NCBI RefSeq assembly: GCF_001373415.1
Contig: NZ_CDSE01000036.1
Coordinates: 1-64,000, forward strand
From: Paenibacillus dakarensis
GTDB taxonomy: Bacteria > Bacillota > Bacilli > Paenibacillales > Paenibacillaceae
DNA: 64,000 nt
Direction: 5' to 3'
Under the pieces are notes generated by a model. It had not been told where the DNA came from, searched no databases, and saw only the letters and a program-made list of their open reading frames with translations. The position numbers were made by a program, and so were the translations under genes. This document shows positions 59,100 through 64,000 of this stretch, in pieces (position 1 is the stretch's first letter; every line of letters starts with the position of its first letter).

Positions 59100-59301
59100 T
59101 TCCAGTCACCTTCTTACCATTTTGAAAAAACTCAGGATTGAACCAACTTCATAATATATTATTGAATTATTCAGTTGATTCCTACAATAGATTAATGGTA
59201 ATGTTCCTTACGGCAACTGTCAAACCAACCGATAAGCCAGTTTTACACACTAGGCTTCACCTGCCTTGACGGATAAGCAAATTTCATAACTACCACTTGA
59301 A

Positions 59302-59348
59302 ATATAAGGAATATTTTTTCAGGAAAAATATCTTCCTTATATTTTTTA
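59302..59348. terminator. AT-rich hairpin between ydcC-like gene and alr
   Basis: ATATAAGGA pairs with TCCTTATAT, and ATATTTTTTC with GAAAAATAT within it. It may end ydcC transcription. The other ~270 bases of this 320-base gap hold presumed alr promoter sequence without a clear -35/-10. Confidence 0.5.
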
Positions 59349-59419
59349 AAGAAAGAGGCGAATGGCCTTCACTGTAGAGAATCCCCCCTCTACAATGCCC
59401 GGTATCCGCCTTCCTCCTT

Positions 59420-60538
59420 TTATTTACCCGATTGTCCCTGTATGGAAGCAGCGATTTCCACCATTTCCGGAGTTGGGAGGTTTGCACTCGTAATTCGGAA
59501 CTCTACCCCGTCTGACATCCAGGTCAGTGTTTTTTGCTCAGAATCTGACTGACCCCCTGTCATGAGTCCCATCGTAAACCCTAAATCCACTACACTTCCT
59601 GGAACGAGCGACACAGCGCGGTCCTGTGGACGGGATTCCATAATTGTATACTGGTACACCCCGTCATATCGAAGAACAACCGTATAGTCTTTACTGTCAG
59701 CCATCTCCTGCACACTCTTCCGCATCACTCCAGCCGGCGTATAATCCGGTTCGATAATGCCAAAGGCTCCAAGCTGCTGGTTTACAACAGGCTCTGCGTC
59801 AGTAACCCCGGCTTCACCAGTTCCATCTTTAGAAGCAACAGGCATGCCGCTTCCTTCAATTCCACCCATCGTGTCTTTTGCTTCCGGATTCATAGCACTC
59901 AGATTACGGTTCGTATCGAAAGAATCTTTAGTCAGATTCGTATCGAAGGTGAAGGAGTTGAATTTCACATCAACAACCACTTTAGCCTCCGAGTCCGTTA
60001 CCTGAACCTGCTTCGGTGAGTAGTTATCCTTAGCCAGCCAGATCTTTTGACGAACCAGTGCATGGCTATGATAATTCGCTGCAACATCAAATACATAGCT
60101 GTCTTTGTCTTCTGCAAACTGACGTGTGTTATCTCCTAAAATACTGCCAAGCATTGTCTGGTACAGATATACCTGTCCCTGATTCTCCGGCCAATCGCTT
60201 TTGAACCGGAAGCTCTTGTTAAGGCTTGGCGTTAGAACAAACACACCATCATCATTACGAAGTACAATTTGTGTTATATCCTTCTGTCCGTTCGTCAAGC
60301 TGATTCGGTAGTAAGACGGAGCCTGGTACCATACCTCTACCTGATACTGCTGAGGAGTTGACCCTGTATGTATGGTCATCACTCCTGCACCCTGATAAGC
60401 TCCTTTGGCACTTTCCAGCTTATCTGCCACCTTGCCCAGATCTTTAATGACTCCAGCAGCATCCTTCTTCCCACAACCCGATAACACTAGAGTAAAGCTT
60501 AAAACAGCAGCGAGCAGCACCCATGAAATCCGGCGCAT
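59420..60538 (-). CDS. LolA-like sporulation lipoprotein (YdcC-like)
   Basis: The 372-residue protein has a lipobox VLSGCGKK with Cys22 and a LolA/LppX-like beta fold (GVMTIHTGSTPQQYQVEVWY, APSYYRISLTNGQKDITQIV, VFVLTPSLNKSFRFKSDWPE). It also has VVVDVKFNSFTFDTNLTKDS and a C-terminal region after a Gly/Ser/Glu-rich stretch (residues 205-245). It resembles B. subtilis YdcC, the lipoprotein next to alr. It should sit on the outer face of the membrane. AGGGGATG precedes ATG 60538. Function is unproven. Confidence 0.82.
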   Translation of the reverse strand: MRRISWVLLAAVLSFTLVLSGCGKKDAAGVIKDLGKVADKLESAKGAYQGAGVMTIHTGSTPQQYQVEVWYQAPSYYRISLTNGQKDITQIVLRNDDGVFVLTPSLNKSFRFKSDWPENQGQVYLYQTMLGSILGDNTRQFAEDKDSYVFDVAANYHSHALVRQKIWLAKDNYSPKQVQVTDSEAKVVVDVKFNSFTFDTNLTKDSFDTNRNLSAMNPEAKDTMGGIEGSGMPVASKDGTGEAGVTDAEPVVNQQLGAFGIIEPDYTPAGVMRKSVQEMADSKDYTVVLRYDGVYQYTIMESRPQDRAVSLVPGSVVDLGFTMGLMTGGQSDSEQKTLTWMSDGVEFRITSANLPTPEMVEIAASIQGQSGK

Positions 60539-60642
60539 ATCATCATCCCCTTCAGTACATGTTTTGAATTGATTGATACATGTCTATGAGGGACTTGTTC
60601 ACATTATGCAGACGGGCATGACAAGCCGGAAGTTGTCTCAAC

Positions 60643-60672
60643 AAAAAAAGCCTCGCATCAAGGATGCGAAGC
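60643..60672 (-). terminator. terminator of the MFS gene
   Basis: GCTTCGCATC pairs with GATGCGAGGC (one mismatch), followed by seven T on the minus strand. It starts ten bases after the MFS stop. Confidence 0.85.
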
Positions 60673-60682
60673 TATTACTCAT

Positions 60683-61996
60683 CTATATCACTGACGAGGC
60701 TGTGTTTTCCACCGTGGTCCCGTACCCAAACACCGTTTCGTCCACTTGGTCTGAAGCTGGAAGCCTTCTAGATACAGGATCCAGTCTCCAATACACGCTG
60801 ACCAGGAAGATTGCAATTCCACACCATAAAATAACCCCGTTCCCACCAATCCATAAACCAAGAGCACCGCCAATCAAGCTTCCTGCAGGTGATGCAATAC
60901 CGCTCAAGCCTGTAGCAGCAGCGAATACAGAACCAAGGTTTTTGGCTGGAACCCCCTTTTGAATTACGGTATTAATAATTACATTCGTAATGCCCCCCGG
61001 GACCCAGGAAAGTCCATAGACAAGTATTGTAAGCCAAGGCCACGGTATGAATACACAAACGCCCCAGGCAATTCCACAGATCATAAATGCCCCAGAATAC
61101 AGTGCACCTAGACTAATCCGCTCGAGTTTCAAGTAAGGAGCAGCCACAGCTCCCACTAAACTTCCGAGTGCCTGCGCCATCAGCAGTAAGCCATAAATAC
61201 CGGCACCGCCCATACTGTCACTAAAGGCAGGCAATACGGTAAAGGTTGCTCCACCTGCTGCATTAACCATGATGATGCCAAAGAGTAATCTGGACAGCGG
61301 CGTAGCAACAAGCGTTCTGATCCCGTCCTTCATATCGGATAAATAGCGAGTCTTGAAATCCCGTATAGCAGAAGCAGTGGAATTTTGTGAGAGATTTGTA
61401 TGGCCATCCTTATTAATATCTGCCGTTCTTGAAGGCATACGTATTTGTGTAAACAACAACGCCCCAATGAAAAAGCCGATCGCATTCCAGAAATATAACG
61501 ATACCGCCCCTATGGCTACAATAAGAACTCCGGATATAGCATTGCAAGCTACGTCAATCCCTTGATATGCGATGGAGAACAGCGAGTTACCCTGCGTTAA
61601 TAATTTCTTATCCAGGATTTTCGGAAGAGCCGACAATTGAGCCGGATACACCCACATATTACAGGTTGATAGAATCGGAGTAATGGTAAGAACCAGGCCT
61701 ACGGTCAGAAAATCAAAATAATAAGCAATCGGGACAATCAGCAAAACGACACCTTGAAAGAGCTGCGTGAAGACAAGAATACCTCTTACGGGTAGGCGAT
61801 CAATAAGCGGACCGGAAAAAATCTGAATAATTCTAGGGATGATTGATAAAAAGCCTGCCAATCCGGTAAACAGGGTCGAGCCGCCTAAATCATATACAAG
61901 CCACATCGCCGCAACCGCGTAAAGGCTGTCACCGATATTGGTCAAAATCCGGCCTGAAAACATAATCGAGAAATTTCGGTTTCTGAAAATGTCCAT
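60683..61996 (-). CDS. MFS transporter
   Basis: The 437-residue protein has about 12 hydrophobic segments and starts MDIFRNRNFSIMFSGRILTN. Its runs IGDSLYAVAAMWLVYDLGGS and LIDRLPVRGILVFTQLFQGV resemble the EntS/MFS_3-type transporters (macrolide or siderophore efflux-like). A central cytosolic loop of polar residues (about 192-222) parts the two halves. It shares a unit with the HTH gene 25 bases upstream. The substrate cannot be read from sequence. Confidence 0.88.
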   Translation of the reverse strand: MDIFRNRNFSIMFSGRILTNIGDSLYAVAAMWLVYDLGGSTLFTGLAGFLSIIPRIIQIFSGPLIDRLPVRGILVFTQLFQGVVLLIVPIAYYFDFLTVGLVLTITPILSTCNMWVYPAQLSALPKILDKKLLTQGNSLFSIAYQGIDVACNAISGVLIVAIGAVSLYFWNAIGFFIGALLFTQIRMPSRTADINKDGHTNLSQNSTASAIRDFKTRYLSDMKDGIRTLVATPLSRLLFGIIMVNAAGGATFTVLPAFSDSMGGAGIYGLLLMAQALGSLVGAVAAPYLKLERISLGALYSGAFMICGIAWGVCVFIPWPWLTILVYGLSWVPGGITNVIINTVIQKGVPAKNLGSVFAAATGLSGIASPAGSLIGGALGLWIGGNGVILWCGIAIFLVSVYWRLDPVSRRLPASDQVDETVFGYGTTVENTASSVI

Positions 61997-62021
61997 TTTA
62001 ATTCAATCCCCTTTGGACGCT

Positions 62022-62519
62022 TTAAGCGTCAGATTTTTTCTTCGCAGATATGAGCTTAAAGCCGATAGCAAATTCCTCTCCCTCATCCTTGGAGGAGGAA
62101 GTAAGAGTAACCCATTTTTCCATGAGCGATTTAAATTCTGCTGTCAACTCATCTCTCTGCTCAGGTGTCAGGGAGAGTCGGAGGTTGATTTTCGTTGAAT
62201 TGGAAGATTCAAAGCCATCCGCAAGAACAGGATCAGACAAATGATCGCCGTCCAAATCAAACCACTTTGCCTTCGACATGTAATATTTCTCTACGATTCC
62301 TCCAGTAGTTCGCGTTTCAACCAGGTCGATCAAGCCCCCGTCATGCAGCTTCTGAATATGGTAATGTGTGCTTCCCGGCGATTGTCCAAGCTCATCGGCT
62401 ACCTGTTTGGCGGTCTTGGCGGTGTCTGCAATAGCACCTATAATCTTGATACGCTGAGCACTGCCCAGCAGCTTGGATTGCTCCACCGATATGGGAATAG
62501 AATTTTGCTTCGGATTCAT
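62022..62519 (-). CDS. ArsR-like winged-helix regulator
   Basis: The 165-residue protein has a winged helix at about 13-72 (LGSAQRIKIIGAIADTAKTA, KQVADELGQSPGSTHYHIQK, GGLIDLVETR), of the HTH_20/ArsR type. A C-terminal domain with LTPEQRDELTAEFKSLMEKW resembles the YdgJ-type HTH regulators beside MFS genes. It probably represses itself and the transporter. ATG 62519 follows AAAAGGAG. No metal-binding Cys cluster is visible, so the ligand is not a classic ArsR metal. Confidence 0.85.
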   Translation of the reverse strand: MNPKQNSIPISVEQSKLLGSAQRIKIIGAIADTAKTAKQVADELGQSPGSTHYHIQKLHDGGLIDLVETRTTGGIVEKYYMSKAKWFDLDGDHLSDPVLADGFESSNSTKINLRLSLTPEQRDELTAEFKSLMEKWVTLTSSSKDEGEEFAIGFKLISAKKKSDA

Positions 62520-62710
62520 TTAACATCTTCTCCTTTTTGCATGGAATTCGATCTGGATTCGATTTGGATTCGATCTGGTTTATTAATTCATACTATATTT
62601 TTTAATCATTCTAAATTTTTAGATCGGTTACTTATCAACAATAATAATCCATCATTTTCCTTTTGTAAATAGGCAATTTAAAATATTTTTTTGCAGTTCA
62701 ACCTGCAAAA

Positions 62711-62742
62711 AAAGGCCAACCAGGGATCCCTGGTTGGCCTTT
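62711..62742. terminator. perfect 32-bp palindrome, likely bidirectional terminator
   Basis: AAAGGCCAACCAGGGA is followed directly by its reverse complement TCCCTGGTTGGCCTTT, with A7 on the left and T's on the right. The flanking 545-base gap holds no gene that I accept; an AT-rich 68-codon frame at 62,822-63,028 is doubtful. Confidence 0.7.
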
Positions 62743-63020
62743 TCCTTGAACATTTGATATGTAATCAGGATGGTATTATGAAAATGAACATGTCTACCTG
62801 TCTCTCTTATTCATAATTGACTTAATCAGTGACTTTATCATTGATTTTATTATTAGTATAAGAAATATTATTACGATAAAAGAAATAATAACCGTTTCCC
62901 AAATAATAATCATTCTTCACACCACCTGTAAGGAGAATCAAATGTTTAAAACCGCACATGATGTAGTTATCTCTATGATATACGAAGTATAGATGGACAG
63001 CAAAGAGAAATCGAAGAAAA

Positions 63021-63064
63021 TAAAACAAGCTGGTTCCTGTATAGGAGCCAGCTTGTTTTATTTT
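63021..63064 (-). terminator. terminator of the GNAT gene
   Basis: TAAAACAAGCTGG pairs with CCAGCTTGTTTTA (after one bulge) around a TTCCTGTATAGGA loop that can also pair, followed by TTTTC. It abuts the gene's stop. Confidence 0.85.
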
Positions 63065-63628
63065 CTATTCCAAGTGTTTGACCATATGGAAATATACATG
63101 CTTATTAATGATGATTTCTTTATCGACCTCATATCCGGTTCTTAAATACAAGGAATACGCTCTTTTGTTGCCTGTAACGACAGCCAGTGCGATTTTTCCA
63201 TACCCTCGCTCTTTGGCCCGGGCCTCGGCAGCTCGAATTAATGCCGACCCGATTCCCATTCCTTTATATGAGGAAGAAACCGATAATGTATCTATATAAA
63301 ATTCATCTTCATCCGCTTCTTTATCCAATGTAAATGATGGATCGTTCTTCAGTTCACGCAGCCGCTCCACCATCGGTCGATCCAGTTCCTTCGCTTCGTC
63401 ACCGCCATAAGTGACAATAAGGCCTGCTGCCTTACCATCCACTTCACTTACCAAACATTGATGATAGCTAAGACGTCCTTCCTCTTGTTCAAAATAAAAC
63501 GCAAGGTCTCTAAGTGCATCTTCTTCGCTTTCTTGTCCTGTCAGCTGGTGAGCAATATCGTGCAGCGCATCATAAAGCAGACGGGCTGCAGCTTGTGCGT
63601 CTTCCTTAACTGCTGGTCTGATGTTCAT
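63065..63628 (-). CDS. GNAT-family N-acetyltransferase
   Basis: The 187-residue protein has motif A YKGMGIGSALIRAAEARAKE (about 116-135), the pyrophosphate-binding loop of GNAT enzymes, and a start IRPAVKEDAQAAARLLYDAL. It also has ALAVVTGNKRAYSLYLRTGY, the acetyl-CoA-side helix region. It will transfer an acetyl group to an amine; the acceptor is unknown. ATG 63628 follows TTGGAGAG. It stands alone with its own terminator. Confidence 0.9.
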   Translation of the reverse strand: MNIRPAVKEDAQAAARLLYDALHDIAHQLTGQESEEDALRDLAFYFEQEEGRLSYHQCLVSEVDGKAAGLIVTYGGDEAKELDRPMVERLRELKNDPSFTLDKEADEDEFYIDTLSVSSSYKGMGIGSALIRAAEARAKERGYGKIALAVVTGNKRAYSLYLRTGYEVDKEIIINKHVYFHMVKHLE

Positions 63629-63702
63629 ATCTCTCCAAGTCTCCTCTAAGTTGAACGTTGTTACAACGGGGTGAAACAGATACTAATCTTCTCTAAAATG
63701 GC

Positions 63703-64000
63703 TTAGTCTTCTGAAGATGGTTCCTTCGGAACCAGATTGAAAATTTCACCGCTGACCAATGTGTCAATTAACCGGTCAAGCCATTTGTAGTACGATATGG
63801 CCTCTTTCATCTTTGCCTGGTCTTCCTGCAGCACACTCATAAGCAGCGGATCATCTTCATGCTGTCTCATCAGCTTTGCGGTTTCTTCCAATGCTTTTCC
63901 CAGAATGACAATATTGCTCTCAACCGATTTTCTCCATTTTATATCAAAAAAATCAGCAAAGGTCTGGTACCAGTCATATTCCACTTCATACAGATCTTTG
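63703..64000 (-). CDS. hypothetical protein, 5' end cut by window edge
   Basis: The frame is open to the window edge, so the start is outside. GTG 63984 is an in-window option, but KDLYEVEYDW continues in frame upstream of it. The visible ~99 residues are helical (SVESNIVILGKALEETAKLM, LDRLIDTLVSGEIFNLVP) with acidic stretches and no membrane segment. I recognise no family. It ends 74 bases before the GNAT start, so they may be in one transcript. Confidence 0.6.
   Translation of the reverse strand, partial: KDLYEVEYDWYQTFADFFDIKWRKSVESNIVILGKALEETAKLMRQHEDDPLLMSVLQEDQAKMKEAISYYKWLDRLIDTLVSGEIFNLVPKEPSSED

Noticed and set aside
62822..63028. 68-codon minus-strand frame rich in Tyr and Asn
   Set aside because: AT-rich sequence, no convincing ribosome site for the whole frame and no recognisable domain; only the last ~32 codons after AGGTGGTGTG might be a peptide.

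Overview
The window looks like chromosome of a spore-forming, Paenibacillus-like member of the Bacillota. The genes tex, cmpA, sprT, the ndoA/ndoAI toxin-antitoxin pair, alr and a YdcC-like lipoprotein lie together in an order resembling the ydc region of Bacillus subtilis. Ribosome binding sites are strong and purine-rich, TTG and GTG starts are common, and almost everything is on the minus strand. Assignments are from reading the sequence; no database search was possible.

Layout. 1-12,660: one eight-gene minus-strand operon (large secreted/membrane protein, ABC ATPase, ABC permease, coiled-coil membrane protein, MoxR ATPase, DUF58, two VWA membrane proteins, the last cut by the window edge). 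12,800-17,600: housekeeping genes (purU, nfo, mscL, a DUF2621 gene, an MBL-fold hydrolase). About 17,900-29,900: an AT-rich island bounded by direct repeats of a local chromosomal segment and filled with decayed mobile-element pieces (resolvase tail, two ParB-like fragments), secreted stalk-domain proteins and a run of XRE, DUF2513, GIY-YIG-like and HEPN-like genes. 29,500-40,050: a Tad-type pilus locus (TadZ, TadA, TadB, TadC, Flp pilin, TadE/TadG-like proteins, prepilin peptidase, FHA protein). Its TadA ATPase is frameshifted in a run of seven G inside the Walker A motif.

40,300-44,500: small singletons (secreted nuclease, DCC-family protein, zinc-ribbon proteins, Ohr, tRNA-Leu, regulators). 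44,500-50,950: a Fur-box-preceded siderophore system matching btr-feuABC-besA (regulator with binding-protein domain, lipoprotein, two FecCD permeases, double esterase). 51,150-52,770: a KGG-repeat stress protein and a tRNA cluster (Leu, Lys, Glu, Ser, Asn). Here copies of an ~80-bp sequence are each joined to a copied tRNA 3' end. 52,800-60,540: sprT, cmpA, tex, mazEF, alr, ydcC-like. 60,680-64,000: MFS transporter with its HTH regulator, a GNAT acetyltransferase and a protein cut by the right edge.

The three points most worth attention are the tRNA-3'-end-linked repeat element (51,905-52,532), the island whose flanks fit a single-crossover (Campbell-type) insertion of a circular molecule into the fha-tad locus, and the homopolymer frameshift in tadA.
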